Assembly: GCA_900545915.1 (NCBI GenBank)
Contig: URAV01000011.1
Coordinates: 1-64,000, forward strand
Source: an uncultured Porphyromonadaceae bacterium
GTDB lineage: Bacteria > Bacteroidota > Bacteroidia > Bacteroidales > Coprobacteraceae
DNA: 64,000 nucleotides
Reading direction: 5' to 3'
The notes beneath the pieces are model-generated. The model saw only the letters and a program-made list of their open reading frames with translations. It made no database searches and had not been told where the DNA came from. The translations under genes and the position numbers were made by a program. How positions within the stretch are numbered: position 1 is the stretch's first letter; each line of letters opens with the position of its first letter. Below are positions 1 through 10,745 of this stretch, one piece after another.

Positions 1-132
1 CTGTAAACTAGTCAATTATAGAACAAATAAATGTCCATGGAAAATAGAAAGATTTCTTTTTTAGAATTACCGATTATAACGAATCAAATGAAAATGAATA
101 AATAATCCGAATATCATATAACAAGAAAAAAG

Positions 133-140
133 TATATTTG
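133..140 (+). promoter_or_regulatory. Bacteroidetes -7 promoter element
   Basis: TATATTTG matches the Bacteroidetes -7 consensus TAnnTTTG and lies 23 bases before the start codon of the DUF1460 gene. No clear TTTG -33 box is visible at the usual distance, so only half of the promoter is supported. Confidence 0.5.
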
Positions 141-163
141 TAAAAATGAAATAACACCCGATT

Positions 164-1048
164 ATGAAAAAATTTCTCTTATATATATTCCTTACAATAT
201 ATTCCATTTCTCACCTACAAGCTCAAAAAACAGACATTTTTTACACTCCTAACGATAGTGTACTAGTCGAAAACCTCTTAAGACGATTTACAAAGCAATA
301 TTCATCCTCTATCGAAAAACAAGTTCTACAAATCGGAAATCTTTTTGTAGAGACTCCTTATGTAGGGAAAACATTAGAAAAGGAAGGAAAGGAACAGCTT
401 ATTGTAAACTTGAGGGAAATGGATTGTACAACATTTGTAGAAACCGTAACAGCATTGGTTCTGTCTATACAAAATAGTACATACTCTTTCAGAGACTATT
501 GTTCCAATCTTCAAAAAATTCGCTACCGAAATAGTATTATTAACGAATATCCATCCAGATTGCATTACTTTAGCGATTGGATACAAAACAATATACAAAA
601 AGGCATCATTGAGGAAGTAACTCCCAAAGAAGGAAGTTTAATACAAAAACAGTCAATAAATTTTATGTCTTCCCATGCCGATAAATATACTCCACTAACA
701 GAAAACGTGCTTTACTTGGAAGAAATTAAAAATATTGAAAAGCAATTAAGTAATATACCCATACGATATATTCCTAAAGACAGTTTAAATTCACACAATA
801 TCAGCCAAATACATAACGGAGATATCATTGCTATTACGACATCGATAAAAGGATTAGACATCTCTCACGTAGGATTTGCTTATTGGATAAAAGACAAGCT
901 TCACCTCTTACATGCTTCCCTAAACAAAAAACGAGTAATTATTGAAAGCATTCCTCTAAATAAGCAACTACAACAATATAAATCTCAATCCGGAATAAGA
1001 GTTTTACGCATCATAAAAAAAGGCGGTGTGTCAAAACTCAATTATTGA
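164..1048 (+). CDS. Secreted DUF1460 family protein (amidase-like)
   Basis: The protein has 294 residues and begins with a lysine pair and a hydrophobic stretch ending in LQAQ, a typical signal peptide, so it should act in the periplasm or outside. Around residue 86 the motif DCTTFVETV is the signature of DUF1460, a papain-like NlpC/P60-related family; the Cys would be the nucleophile. A later HVGFAYW block with a histidine (near residue 235) and LLHAS follow in the usual order. Family members are thought to cleave N-acetylmuramoyl-L-alanine bonds in peptidoglycan fragments; that activity is inferred from the family. It is a single gene with its own promoter element, convergent with enolase. 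Confidence 0.85.
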   Translation: MKKFLLYIFLTIYSISHLQAQKTDIFYTPNDSVLVENLLRRFTKQYSSSIEKQVLQIGNLFVETPYVGKTLEKEGKEQLIVNLREMDCTTFVETVTALVLSIQNSTYSFRDYCSNLQKIRYRNSIINEYPSRLHYFSDWIQNNIQKGIIEEVTPKEGSLIQKQSINFMSSHADKYTPLTENVLYLEEIKNIEKQLSNIPIRYIPKDSLNSHNISQIHNGDIIAITTSIKGLDISHVGFAYWIKDKLHLLHASLNKKRVIIESIPLNKQLQQYKSQSGIRVLRIIKKGGVSKLNY

Positions 1049-1090
1049 AGATATGAGCTTATAATTTGAAATTTGAGTATCCTAAAAGAT

Positions 1091-1139
1091 AAAAAGGAGT
1101 CGCATCAAACTCTGTATTGAGTAATGATACGACCCTTTT
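1091..1139. terminator. Bidirectional hairpin between convergent genes
   Basis: An imperfect inverted repeat (AAAAGGAGTCGCATCA against TGATACGACCCTTTT) lies between the DUF1460 gene and enolase, which converge. Both arms end in A/T runs; the T run is best for transcripts coming from enolase on the minus strand. Confidence 0.6.
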
Positions 1140-1216
1140 AAGAGTTATAGTTACAATCTGTAACTTTTCGGAGTGGTCATTTCAGTTTTGACACAGTGCC
1201 ATTAATCACATATCGC

Positions 1217-2527
<1,311 letters not shown>

Positions 2528-2666
2528 TTACACCATGCAATTAAACAATTTTTTTTCATAATATGTTTTTGAAAAACATAAAAAAAAGGAATGCTTCAAG
2601 AAATTAATATCATCTACCACATTATCCCGTATTAACTCACTCTACACATAATACAGGCCATTCTTA

Positions 2667-2837
2667 AAAACCTGTTTAAATTTTGCACAAACATTTATCG
2701 AAAGTTGTTTTCGAGAGCATTTTTCTGTCTCGATAAGAAGTGTAACGGGCTACACGACCTGTAAAAACAAGGAAATATCCCCCAAAAGGATCAAAAATCT
2801 AAGTATAACTTTCTAATAGAAAATTTATACAGGATCT
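2667..2837 (+). repeat. Dispersed inverted-repeat element, copy 1
   Basis: The 171-base copy starts AAAAACCTGTTTAAATTTTGC and ends AAAATTTATACAGGATCT, matching the terminal inverted repeats of the copies at 43225 and 50082. The interior is diverged but keeps a central hairpin, GTGTAACGGGCTACAC at 2740-2755. There is no ORF. Orientation is given relative to the 43225 copy. Confidence 0.75.
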
Positions 2838-3020
2838 AAATGTTACAAATCATAATTGCAGTATTATATAATAATGCATTCTTAGAAACATTCCTTAACC
2901 CAACACAATAAATATCCCAATACCTAAATCTGGGTTATTTCATCTTTCATTGCAAAAATCTGAAGCATATATGCCATTATAAAGCACACTGAAAAATTAT
3001 TCAAAAAAATAACTATAAAA

Positions 3021-3051
3021 AAAGCTCTGTACAGAAAATGCACAGAGCTTT
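3021..3051 (-). terminator. Terminator of the ribosomal protein block
   Basis: AAAGCTCTGT and ACAGAGCTTT form a 10-bp stem around a short loop 25 bases after the rplQ stop. On the minus strand the stem is followed by a run of seven T residues, the classic intrinsic terminator layout. Confidence 0.9.
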
Positions 3052-3075
3052 ACAATATAGAATATAAAATTTCTA

Positions 3076-3582
3076 TTATTCAGCAGCTGGAGTTTCAGAT
3101 GCAGCAGCTTCTGCTGCAGGTGCTTCAGCAGGCGTCTCGGTAGCTGCAGGAGCAGCAGCGGCACTTTTCTTAGAGCGACGAGTACGTGTTGTTTTCTTTG
3201 CTGCTTTTTCTTTCAACATATTTTCGTTGTAATCAACGAGCTCAATAAAACACATTTTAGCATTATCACCAATACGATTACCAGTTTTCAAAATACGAGT
3301 ATATCCACCCGGACGATCGGCAATCTTTGTTGAAATTTCTTTAAACAACTCGGTAACAGCTTCTTTATTCTGAAGATAACTGAATACAACACGTCTTGAA
3401 GCAGTTGTATCGTCTTTTGCTCTATTGATAAGGGGTTCGACGTACATTCTCAAAGCTTTTGCCTTAGCCAAAGTAGTGAAAATTCTCTTATGACTAATCA
3501 AAGAACAGGCCATGTTAGACAATAACGCGTCTCTATGAGATTTCGTACGACCTAAATGATTAAATTTTTTATTATGTCTCAT
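3076..3582 (-). CDS. rplQ: 50S ribosomal protein L17
   Basis: L17 sits at the peptide exit side of the 50S subunit. The first 120 or so residues match the family ([20 protein letters not shown] start, [10 protein letters not shown] later). After that there is an added tail of about 45 residues, first basic ([12 protein letters not shown]) and then almost only Ala, Pro, Glu and Thr. Such tails occur in Bacteroidetes L17 and are not part of the E. coli protein. It is the last gene of the block, four bases after rpoA, and is followed by a strong terminator. Confidence 0.97.
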   Translation of the reverse strand: MRHNKKFNHLGRTKSHRDALLSNMACSLISHKRIFTTLAKAKALRMYVEPLINRAKDDTTASRRVVFSYLQNKEAVTELFKEISTKIADRPGGYTRILKTGNRIGDNAKMCFIELVDYNENMLKEKAAKKTTRTRRSKKSAAAAPAATETPAEAPAAEAAASETPAAE

Positions 3583-3586
3583 CGTT

Positions 3587-4579
3587 TTACTCTTTATCTA
3601 ATTTATACTTCGAAATGTCCATTCCGAACGAAAGGTTCAGATTAGCCAGCAATTCATCTAACTCGGTAAGAGATTTCTTTCCGAAATTTCTGAATTTCAA
3701 TAAATCGGTTTTATTGAATACTACCAATTCCCCTAAAGTTTCAACATCAGCGGATTTAAGACAATTCAATGCACGAACCGATAAATCCATATCTACGAGT
3801 TTGGTCTTCAATAACTGACGCATGTGCAGAACTTCTTCATCAAACTCTTCATTACCATCAACATCGGTAGTCTCCAATGTGATCTTCTCATCAGAGAATA
3901 ACATGAAATGATAGATAAGGATTTTAGCGGCTTCTTTCAAAGCATCTTTCGGATGGATCGATCCATCGGTCGTAATTTCTAATACCAGTTTCTCGTAGTC
4001 CGTCTTTTGTTCTACGCGGAAGTTCTCTATTGTATATTTTACATTCCGGATCGGGGTAAAAATAGAATCGATAGGAATTACATTAACTTCATCATTCGGA
4101 TTACGATTTTCTTCAGCAGGGACATAACCACGCCCCTTGTTAATTGTAATATCTATCTGGAAACTCGCGTTTGAATCCATGTGACAAATTACCAAATCAG
4201 GGTTGAGAACTTCAAACCCAGTAAGGTATTTACCAATGTCTCCAGCTTTGAACACTTCCGAACCCGAAACAGTAATCGTTACTTTTTCATTCTCGATTTC
4301 TTCCACTATCTGTTTAAATCTCACCTTCTTCAGGTTAAGGATGATATTGGTTACATCCTCGATTACACCAGGAACTGTTGAAAACTCATGTTCAACACCA
4401 TCAATACGGATCGATGTTATTGCAAAGCCTTCAAGTGAAGAAAGGAGAATACGGCGTAGGGCGTTACCGACTGTAACACCATAACCAGGCTCCAACGGAC
4501 GAAATTCAAACTTGCCGAAGAATGCGTCCGCCTCCAACATTAATACTTTATCGGGTTTTTGAAATGCTAATATCGCCAT
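3587..4579 (-). CDS. rpoA: RNA polymerase alpha subunit
   Basis: The protein has 330 residues. The N-terminal domain (about 1-230) carries [18 protein letters not shown] for dimerisation and assembly of beta and beta-prime. A linker with acidic residues leads to the C-terminal domain (about 250-325) with [20 protein letters not shown] and [14 protein letters not shown], which contacts DNA and activators. It lies between rpsD and rplQ, the usual alpha-operon place, so polymerase supply is tied to ribosomal protein transcription. Confidence 0.98.
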   Translation of the reverse strand: MAILAFQKPDKVLMLEADAFFGKFEFRPLEPGYGVTVGNALRRILLSSLEGFAITSIRIDGVEHEFSTVPGVIEDVTNIILNLKKVRFKQIVEEIENEKVTITVSGSEVFKAGDIGKYLTGFEVLNPDLVICHMDSNASFQIDITINKGRGYVPAEENRNPNDEVNVIPIDSIFTPIRNVKYTIENFRVEQKTDYEKLVLEITTDGSIHPKDALKEAAKILIYHFMLFSDEKITLETTDVDGNEEFDEEVLHMRQLLKTKLVDMDLSVRALNCLKSADVETLGELVVFNKTDLLKFRNFGKKSLTELDELLANLNLSFGMDISKYKLDKE

Positions 4580-4590
4580 GGAATCAATTA

Positions 4591-5196
4591 TTATTTAGAA
4601 TACAATTCTACGATCAACTGTTCTTTGATGTTTTCAGGAATATCTGCTCTCTCTGGTAAATGCAAGAATTTACCGCTCTTTGAAGCTTCATCCCACTCTA
4701 TCCAAGGATATTTGCTGTGATTAAATCCTGATAATGCATCAGCAATTACTTCCAAAGACTTTGCTTTTTCACGAACACCAACGATTTGACCCGGTTTTAC
4801 CGAGAAAGAAGGAATATTTACGACTTTACCATCGACAATAATGTGTTTGTGAGACACCAACTGACGAGCAGCAGCTCTCGTAGGAGCCATACCCAAACGG
4901 TACACTACATTGTCCAATCTTGCTTCGAGCAATTGTAACAACACTTCACCTTTAATACCTTTGGTACGAGAAGCTTTTTCAAATAAATTACGGAATTGTT
5001 TTTCCAATACTCCATAAGTATATTTAGCTTTTTGCTTCTCACGAAGCTGAATACCATATTCAGAAGTTTTTCTTCTCTTATTTGCACCATGCTGTCCGGG
5101 AGGATAATTCTTTTTAGACAATACTTTGTCTGGTCCAAAAATAGCCTCACCAAATTTACGGGCAATTCTTGTTTTAGGTCCGGTATATCTTGCCAT
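4591..5196 (-). CDS. rpsD: 30S ribosomal protein S4
   Basis: S4 is a primary 16S rRNA binder that starts assembly of the 30S body. The 201-residue protein begins [17 protein letters not shown], has the S4 RNA-binding domain around residues 93-155 ([32 protein letters not shown]), and no N-terminal zinc cysteines, so it is the Cys-free form. It follows rpsK after an unusually long 119-base spacer holding a hairpin, and precedes rpoA by 11 bases. Confidence 0.98.
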   Translation of the reverse strand: MARYTGPKTRIARKFGEAIFGPDKVLSKKNYPPGQHGANKRRKTSEYGIQLREKQKAKYTYGVLEKQFRNLFEKASRTKGIKGEVLLQLLEARLDNVVYRLGMAPTRAAARQLVSHKHIIVDGKVVNIPSFSVKPGQIVGVREKAKSLEVIADALSGFNHSKYPWIEWDEASKSGKFLHLPERADIPENIKEQLIVELYSK

Positions 5197-5248
5197 TTCT
5201 AAATCTTTTAAAATTTATAATTTAACGAACCCGGATTGGTGCAGCCGC

Positions 5249-5275
5249 GATTGCAGAGAGGAGAAAAATGCAATC
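5249..5275 (-). promoter_or_regulatory. Hairpin in the rpsK-rpsD spacer
   Basis: GATTGCA at 5249-5255 pairs perfectly with TGCAATC at 5269-5275, enclosing a 13-base purine-rich loop, in the 119-base spacer before rpsD. No T run follows on the minus strand, so it is more likely an mRNA structure than a terminator. Any role in S4 feedback is a guess. Confidence 0.4.
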
Positions 5276-5315
5276 TATTCACCATTCGAGATTCAAATTC
5301 AATTAAAAAAAGAGA

Positions 5316-5705
5316 TTAAACTCTTCTTCTTTTAGGAGGACGACATCCATTATGCGGAAGCGGAGTAACATCAATAATTTCAGTCACTTCGATACCTGCT
5401 CCGTGAATAGTACGGATAGCAGATTCACGGCCGTTACCCGGCCCTTTCACATAAGCTTTTACTTTTCTCAATCCGAGGTCAAAAGCAACTTTTGCACAAT
5501 CCTGAGCGGCCATTTGAGCGGCATAAGGAGTGTTTTTCTTTGATCCTCTGAATCCCATCTTACCGGCAGACGACCAAGAAATAACTTGACCTTCTCCATT
5601 GGCAAGCGATACAATAATGTTGTTGAACGAAGAATGAATATGTGCTTGACCGACTGCATCGACCTTTACATTTCTTTTCTTTGCTGCGACTGTCTTTTTT
5701 GCCAT
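5316..5705 (-). CDS. rpsK: 30S ribosomal protein S11
   Basis: The 129-residue protein lines the 30S platform near the mRNA exit. Recognisable blocks are [43 protein letters not shown] and the invariant C-terminal [18 protein letters not shown]. It lies between rpsM (9 bases) and rpsD as in most bacteria. Confidence 0.98.
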   Translation of the reverse strand: MAKKTVAAKKRNVKVDAVGQAHIHSSFNNIIVSLANGEGQVISWSSAGKMGFRGSKKNTPYAAQMAAQDCAKVAFDLGLRKVKAYVKGPGNGRESAIRTIHGAGIEVTEIIDVTPLPHNGCRPPKRRRV

Positions 5706-5714
5706 ACTTACTTA

Positions 5715-6095
5715 TTATTTAGTAGCTTTTTTCTTGTTAGCAACTGTTTTCTTTCTACCCTTACGTGTACGGGCATTATTTTTTGTACTTTGACCTCTCA
5801 CAGGCAAGCCGTTACGATGACGAATACCACGATAGCATCCAATATCCATAAGACGCTTAATGTTCAATTGTACTTCAGAACGAAGATCTCCTTCAACTTT
5901 GTACTCAGCTCCGATAATTTCACGAACCTTAGCCGACTGTTCATCAGTCCAATCTTTAACTTTGATATCTTTATCAATACCGGCTTTTGACAAAATGGTA
6001 TTTGACGCGCTACGACCTATCCCATAAATATAGGTCAACGCGATTTCGCCTCTTTTATTTTGCGGCAAGTCTACTCCAACTATTCTTATAGCCAT
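5715..6095 (-). CDS. rpsM: 30S ribosomal protein S13
   Basis: S13 occupies the 30S head and forms intersubunit bridges to L5 and 23S rRNA. The 126-residue sequence shows [20 protein letters not shown], the helix-hairpin-helix region [25 protein letters not shown] and a Lys-rich C-terminal tail that reaches the P-site tRNA. It starts the alpha gene set, 33 bases after rpmJ. Confidence 0.98.
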   Translation of the reverse strand: MAIRIVGVDLPQNKRGEIALTYIYGIGRSASNTILSKAGIDKDIKVKDWTDEQSAKVREIIGAEYKVEGDLRSEVQLNIKRLMDIGCYRGIRHRNGLPVRGQSTKNNARTRKGRKKTVANKKKATK

Positions 6096-6128
6096 ATAAT
6101 AGAAAAATTATTTTGCAAAAATAATAAA

Positions 6129-6245
6129 TTATCCTTGACGTTGTTTATACTTAGGATTTTTCTTGTTAATAATATACAAGCGGCCATTTCTTCTTACGAT
6201 CTTGCAATCTGGCGTACGCTTTTTCAATGATGCTCTTACTTTCAT
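6129..6245 (-). CDS. rpmJ: 50S ribosomal protein L36 (zinc-free form)
   Basis: A 38-residue ORF on the minus strand reads [20 protein letters not shown] followed by [18 protein letters not shown], which is L36. Only one cysteine (residue 14) remains of the CxxC...C...H zinc site, so this is the zinc-independent C-minus form. It lies between infA (11 bases) and rpsM, its usual place. Translation of the bases gives a clean start and a TAA stop. Confidence 0.95.
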   Translation of the reverse strand: MKVRASLKKRTPDCKIVRRNGRLYIINKKNPKYKQRQG

Positions 6246-6256
6246 ATCTATTTGTA

Positions 6257-6475
6257 TTATTTATATCTAAAAGCAATTCTTCCTTTTGACAAATCATAGG
6301 GCGACATTTCTACTCTTACCTTATCTCCGGGAAGGATTTTTATATAATGCATTCTCATTTTCCCTGAGATGTGAGCCGTAATTTCATGTCCGTTTTCCAG
6401 TTCTACTCTGAACATTGCATTCGACAATGCCTCTACAATTACTCCATCTTGTTCTATTGCTGCCTGTTTTGCCAT
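6257..6475 (-). CDS. infA: Translation initiation factor IF-1
   Basis: This 72-residue protein is a single OB-fold domain that binds the 30S A site during initiation. It shows the family blocks [41 protein letters not shown], and [18 protein letters not shown]. It sits 8 bases after map and before rpmJ. Confidence 0.97.
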   Translation of the reverse strand: MAKQAAIEQDGVIVEALSNAMFRVELENGHEITAHISGKMRMHYIKILPGDKVRVEMSPYDLSKGRIAFRYK

Positions 6476-6483
6476 ATATTAAT

Positions 6484-7266
6484 TTAAATTGATTTTTCGC
6501 CTAAAACTTCTTCGATATATTTAAAAGACGACAGAATATCTGCTTTCCCTTCCCGAACAGCAACCGTATGCTCGAAATGAGCCGAAGGTTTTCTGTCACG
6601 TGTACGAGTAGTCCATCCATCTCTTTCGATAACAATATTGCGCGATCCAAGATTTATCATCGGCTCAATAGCAATAACCATACCGTTCTTTAACAGAGGA
6701 CCACATCCTCGACGACCATAATTAGGAACTTCAGGATCTTCATGCAGACGCTTTCCGACACCATGCCCACAAAGCTCTCTGACAACCGAATACCCCTTCT
6801 TCTCACAATATGTCTGCACAGCATTACTTATATCTCCGACTCGTTTACCTTCGACAGCTTGCTCTATTCCTAAATAAAGAGACTCTTTAGTCGTTTTTAA
6901 TAAACGTCTCACATCATAAGCGACCTCCCCCACACAGAAAGTATAAGCAGAATCTCCGTTAAATCCGTTTTTAACCGTTCCACAATCTATAGAAACGATA
7001 TCCCCGTCTTTAAGTTCATAATTCGACGGAATGCCGTGAACAATCTGTTCATTAACAGAAACACATAACGTATTCGGGAAACCACCGTACCCCAAAAAAC
7101 CGGGAACAGCACCATGATCACGAATAAATTCTTCTGCAATCTTATCGAGTTTCAGCGTTGTAATCCCCGGAGCAATCCATTTAGCCAATTCACCCAATGT
7201 CATTCCTACCAAGAGATTACTTTCACGCAACAACTCTATTTCTTCGTCTGTTTTAAGATAAATCAT
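6484..7266 (-). CDS. map: Type I methionine aminopeptidase
   Basis: The enzyme removes the N-terminal methionine from new proteins. The 260-residue protein has the pita-bread fold signatures: HGIP near residue 78, metal ligands in SIDCGTVKNGFNGDSAYTF, GHGVGKRLHEDP, and the glutamates of AIEPMINLG and near FEHTVAV. It has no N-terminal extension, so it is the short type I form. It lies between secY and infA, a common arrangement that ties protein maturation to ribosome synthesis. Confidence 0.97.
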   Translation of the reverse strand: MIYLKTDEEIELLRESNLLVGMTLGELAKWIAPGITTLKLDKIAEEFIRDHGAVPGFLGYGGFPNTLCVSVNEQIVHGIPSNYELKDGDIVSIDCGTVKNGFNGDSAYTFCVGEVAYDVRRLLKTTKESLYLGIEQAVEGKRVGDISNAVQTYCEKKGYSVVRELCGHGVGKRLHEDPEVPNYGRRGCGPLLKNGMVIAIEPMINLGSRNIVIERDGWTTRTRDRKPSAHFEHTVAVREGKADILSSFKYIEEVLGEKSI

Positions 7267-7289
7267 TTTTAGTCTTAAACTCCTAATCT

Positions 7290-8621
7290 TTAATATGCGG
7301 CAATCGAGCCCGAACGACCTTTAATCTTACCCGATTTCAAAAGTCCATCATAATGACGCATCATTAAATGACTTTCAATTTGTTGCAAAGTATCGAGAAC
7401 GACACCAACAAGGATAAGCAAAGAAGTACCCCCAAAGAATTGAGAGAATTCAGCACTGATTCCGATAATCTGAGCAAAAGCCGGCATAATAGCAACAATT
7501 GCTAAAAAGATAGAACCTGGTAATGTAATACGAGACATAATAGAGTCTAAGTATTCTGCGGTTCTTTTTCCCGGTTTAACTCCCGGAATAAATCCGTTAT
7601 TACGCTTCATATCTTCTGCCATCTGATTCGGCTGCACCGTGATAGCAGTATAGAAATATGTAAACACTATAATTAAAAACGCAAACACGAAATTATACCA
7701 AAATCCTGTGTTCGTCATGAAAGAACGCATGAATGCACTAGTCGCATTCGAAGTAGAAAATCCTACCAAAGTTATAGGTATAAACATGATAGCCTGTGCA
7801 AAAATAATAGGCATAACACCTGCAGTATTAACTTTCAAAGGAATGTACTGTCTTGCACCCCCATATTGTTTATTTCCCACCACACGTTTTGCATACTGTA
7901 CAGGAACTTTACGAGTACCTTGTACTAACAGGATAGATGCTGAAATCACGAATAAAAGGAAAACGATTTCGGCCAAGAACATCACCAGACCTCCTGAAGT
8001 TGTAGCTGTACGCATGATAAATTCTTGCGTAAGAGCTTGTGGAAGGCGTGCTATAATTCCGACCAAAATGATAAATGAAATACCATTACCGATACCTTTA
8101 TCTGTAATACGTTCACCCAGCCACATTATAAACATACTGCCAGCGGCAAGAATGATTGTAGAAGAAACTATAAAGAAAAAGTCCGCAGGAAAAGCACCGG
8201 CCATTTGTACCCGAAGATTAACCAAATAAGACGGCCCTTGTATCAAAAGGATAGCTACTGTCAAATAACGAGTGTACTGGTTCAACTTACGACGTCCACT
8301 TTCTCCTTCTCTCTGAAGTTTCTGGAAATGGGGTAAAGCCATACCCAATAACTGTATTACAATAGACGCCGAGATATAAGGCATAATACCTAAGGCAAAT
8401 ATAGAAGCATTAGAAAATGCTCCTCCGGAAAACATATCCAACAATGCCATAAGGCCACCTCTTGTCTGGGCTTGTAACTGCGTTAAGAACTGCGGATCGA
8501 TACCCGGCAATACCACATAAGTACCCGCACGGTATACCATAACCAATAAAATGGTAGTGAGAATCCGATTCCTCAGATCCTCAATCTTCCATATGTTTTT
8601 TATAGTTTCTATTGCTCTCAT
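7290..8621 (-). CDS. secY: Protein translocase subunit SecY
   Basis: SecY is the membrane channel of the Sec translocon. The 443-residue protein has ten hydrophobic segments, an N-terminal amphipathic stretch (RAIETIKNIWKIEDLRNRI), the plug area after residue 60 (MLDMFSGGAFSNASIFALGI-type block), GIGNGISFIILVGI in the middle and the long cytosolic loop ending in RTAEYLDSIMSRITLPGS. It starts 4 bases after rplO, so the two are probably translationally coupled. Confidence 0.97.
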   Translation of the reverse strand: MRAIETIKNIWKIEDLRNRILTTILLVMVYRAGTYVVLPGIDPQFLTQLQAQTRGGLMALLDMFSGGAFSNASIFALGIMPYISASIVIQLLGMALPHFQKLQREGESGRRKLNQYTRYLTVAILLIQGPSYLVNLRVQMAGAFPADFFFIVSSTIILAAGSMFIMWLGERITDKGIGNGISFIILVGIIARLPQALTQEFIMRTATTSGGLVMFLAEIVFLLFVISASILLVQGTRKVPVQYAKRVVGNKQYGGARQYIPLKVNTAGVMPIIFAQAIMFIPITLVGFSTSNATSAFMRSFMTNTGFWYNFVFAFLIIVFTYFYTAITVQPNQMAEDMKRNNGFIPGVKPGKRTAEYLDSIMSRITLPGSIFLAIVAIMPAFAQIIGISAEFSQFFGGTSLLILVGVVLDTLQQIESHLMMRHYDGLLKSGKIKGRSGSIAAY

Positions 8622-8625
8622 GAGA

Positions 8626-9072
8626 TTAGAGTTTAACTACGGTTCCACCTACGGCAACAATAGCAGCTTCAGCTGACTTAGAGAAAGCGTGAGCTTCGAC
8701 CTCTAATTTTGCAGAAATTGCTCCTTTACCAAGAATTTTAACCAATTGATTTTCTGAAATAAAACCGGCTTCAACCAAAGCTTCGATTCCGATTTTCTCC
8801 AACTTTTTAGCCTCAGCCAAAGCTTGAAGAGTCTCAAGATTGATAGCTTTATATTCTACACGGTTAATGTTCTTAAAACCAAATTTGGGGACACGACGTT
8901 GTAATGGCATTTGTCCACCCTCAAAACCGATTTTCTTTTTATATCCCGATCTTGATTTGGCACCTTTATGACCTCTTGTAGAAGTTCCACCTAAACCAGA
9001 ACCCGGTCCACGACCAATTCTTTTTCTTGTTTTTGTAGAACCTTCTGCAGGTTTTAAATTACTCAAGTTCAT
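8626..9072 (-). CDS. rplO: 50S ribosomal protein L15
   Basis: L15 is a late 50S assembly protein with an extended Gly/Arg/Lys-rich N-terminal tail, seen here as KTRKRIGRGPGSGLGGTST and RGHKGAKSRSG. The globular C-terminal half ends in AEAAIVAVGGTVVKL. Length is 148 residues, normal for the family. It lies between rpmD and secY. Confidence 0.97.
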   Translation of the reverse strand: MNLSNLKPAEGSTKTRKRIGRGPGSGLGGTSTRGHKGAKSRSGYKKKIGFEGGQMPLQRRVPKFGFKNINRVEYKAINLETLQALAEAKKLEKIGIEALVEAGFISENQLVKILGKGAISAKLEVEAHAFSKSAEAAIVAVGGTVVKL

Positions 9073-9099
9073 ATTGCTAATTTTTTATCAATCTATGAA

Positions 9100-9273
9100 T
9101 TATTCTACTACAACCAAATGTTTCACTTTTGCTACCATTCCCAATATTTGGGGAGTCGCAGTATGTTCAACAACATGATTGAGTTTTTTCAATCCCAGTG
9201 CATCAAGTGTTCTTTTCTGAACAGCAGGACATTTAATTCTACTTTTTACTTGTTTAATTTTGATAGTTTCCAT
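9100..9273 (-). CDS. rpmD: 50S ribosomal protein L30
   Basis: A 57-residue minus-strand ORF reads METIKIKQVKSRIKCPAVQK, RTLDALGLKKLNHVVEHTAT and PQILGMVAKVKHLVVVE, which matches L30 including the LDALGLKKLN core. It fills the rpsE-rplO gap where L30 belongs. A GGAGG at 9281-9285 precedes the ATG by 7 bases, an uncommonly good Shine-Dalgarno sequence for this phylum. Confidence 0.96.
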   Translation of the reverse strand: METIKIKQVKSRIKCPAVQKRTLDALGLKKLNHVVEHTATPQILGMVAKVKHLVVVE

Positions 9274-9280
9274 TATCCAA

Positions 9281-9285
9281 CCTCC
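9281..9285 (-). promoter_or_regulatory. Shine-Dalgarno sequence of rpmD
   Basis: GGAGG on the minus strand lies 7 bases before the rpmD start, just after the rpsE stop. Most starts in this window lack such a motif. Confidence 0.7.
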
Positions 9286-9288
9286 AAA

Positions 9289-9813
9289 TTAACCTTTAAA
9301 CACTTTTTCTAATGATACACCTCTATTTTGAGCTACAGTACAAGCATCTCTTAATTCACTCAAAGCAGCCATAGTAGCTTTTACCAAGTTATGAGGATTT
9401 GAAGAGCCTTTTGATTTAGCAAGCACGTCGGTAATACCAACACTCTCAAGTACGGCACGCATAGCACCACCGGCTTTCACTCCAGTACCATGAGATGCAG
9501 GTTTCAAATATACTAATGCACCACTGAACTTGGCTAACTGTTCATGAGGAATAGTTCCCTTACGAACAGGAACTTGAATTAAGTTCTTCTTTGCAGCTTC
9601 TACCCCTTTAGCAATAGCAGCAGTTACTTCACTGGCCTTTCCTAGCCCCCAACCAACGATACCGTCTTCATTACCTACTACAACAATAGCAGAGAAACTG
9701 AAGGTACGTCCACCTTTTGTAACCTTTGTCACACGGTTGATAGCAACCAATCTGTCTTTCAACTCTAAGTCGTTAGTTGACTTTACTCTATTATTTTTTC
9801 CTGTCATGTTCAT
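9289..9813 (-). CDS. rpsE: 30S ribosomal protein S5
   Basis: S5 acts in decoding fidelity and 30S body/head contacts. The 174-residue protein has the N-terminal double-stranded RNA-binding domain ([43 protein letters not shown]) and the C-terminal domain ([35 protein letters not shown]). The start overlaps the rplR stop by one base (TAATG). A second Met two codons downstream could also serve. Confidence 0.97.
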   Translation of the reverse strand: MNMTGKNNRVKSTNDLELKDRLVAINRVTKVTKGGRTFSFSAIVVVGNEDGIVGWGLGKASEVTAAIAKGVEAAKKNLIQVPVRKGTIPHEQLAKFSGALVYLKPASHGTGVKAGGAMRAVLESVGITDVLAKSKGSSNPHNLVKATMAALSELRDACTVAQNRGVSLEKVFKG

Positions 9814-10154
9814 TAAAATTTAAGTCCACCGTTACGTGCAGCATCTGCTAACTCTTTAACTCGTCCATGATACAGGTAACCGTTACGATCAAATACGACT
9901 GAAGTAACACCTGCTTCTTGTGCTTTCTTAGCGATCAGCTGACCAACTTGCGCAGCCAATTCTTTCTTGGCTCCACCTTCAAGACCTCTTGAAGAAGCCG
10001 AAACTATTGTCTTACCAGCCAAGTCATCGATAAGTTGCACATATATTTGTTTATTACTTCTAAAGACTGTCATACGAGGACATTCAGCTGTACCTGAAAT
10101 TTTACCACGTATGCGGGTTTTAATTTTTATTCTTCTTTCTATCTTCGTTGTCAT
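9813..10154 (-). CDS. rplR: 50S ribosomal protein L18
   Basis: L18 binds 5S rRNA with L5 and attaches it to the 50S subunit. The 113-residue protein shows [38 protein letters not shown] and [20 protein letters not shown] ending in ARNGGLKF. It sits 21 bases after rplF and its stop overlaps the rpsE start. Confidence 0.97.
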   Translation of the reverse strand: MTTKIERRIKIKTRIRGKISGTAECPRMTVFRSNKQIYVQLIDDLAGKTIVSASSRGLEGGAKKELAAQVGQLIAKKAQEAGVTSVVFDRNGYLYHGRVKELADAARNGGLKF

Positions 10155-10175
10155 GATAATACCAATTTACGTGAA

Positions 10176-10730
10176 TTATTTAGCACCAGCCGATTTACCC
10201 GATTTTCTACGAATTACCTCACCAACGAATTTAATACCTTTACCCTTATAAGGTTCAGGCTTGCGGAAAGAACGGATCTTAGAACATACTTGTCCGATCA
10301 GCTGTTTATCGCAAGATTCGAGAATGATCAACGGGTTTTTATTTCTCTCAGACTTAGTCTCAATTTTGATCTCTTTCGGTAATTTCAAATAAATATTATG
10401 AGAGTAACCTAATGACAGGTCAAGAACCTGACCATTATTGGCAGCACGGTAACCCACACCTACCAATTCCAACTCTTTTTTGTATCCTTCCGATACACCC
10501 ACTACCATATTGTGGATCAAAGCACGATACAATCCGTGTAAAGCTCGGTGTTCTTTATCATCGCTAGGTCTGCTGACAACGACATTTCCGTCGACTGTTG
10601 TTACAGTAATACCACCGGTAATAACTTGTGACAATTCTCCTTTCGGGCCCTTAACATTAACTTGATCTCCGTTAACAGTAACTGTTACACCTGAAGGTAT
10701 ATTTATGGGCAATTTTCCTATTCTTGACAT
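10176..10730 (-). CDS. rplF: 50S ribosomal protein L6
   Basis: L6 lies near the factor-binding site at the base of the L7/L12 stalk. The 184-residue protein has two repeated domains and the family marks MSRIGKLPINIPSGVTV, VKGPKGEL, GVGYRA and the C-terminal RKPEPYKGKGIKF. An AAGGAGGT Shine-Dalgarno sequence precedes the ATG, in contrast to most genes here. It follows rpsH by 15 bases. Confidence 0.97.
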   Translation of the reverse strand: MSRIGKLPINIPSGVTVTVNGDQVNVKGPKGELSQVITGGITVTTVDGNVVVSRPSDDKEHRALHGLYRALIHNMVVGVSEGYKKELELVGVGYRAANNGQVLDLSLGYSHNIYLKLPKEIKIETKSERNKNPLIILESCDKQLIGQVCSKIRSFRKPEPYKGKGIKFVGEVIRRKSGKSAGAK

Positions 10731-10736
10731 AATAAA

Positions 10737-10744
10737 CCTCCTTC
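10737..10744 (-). promoter_or_regulatory. Strong Shine-Dalgarno sequence of rplF
   Basis: On the minus strand GAAGGAGG lies 6 bases before the rplF ATG, complementary to the 16S rRNA 3' end (ACCUCCUU). This is unusual for Bacteroidetes, where Shine-Dalgarno motifs are rare. Confidence 0.75.
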
Positions 10745-10745
10745 T

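Noticed and set aside
7708..8229. 173-residue open frame opposite secY
   Set aside because: Antisense to secY, with no signal or domain; explained by the coding bias of the real gene.
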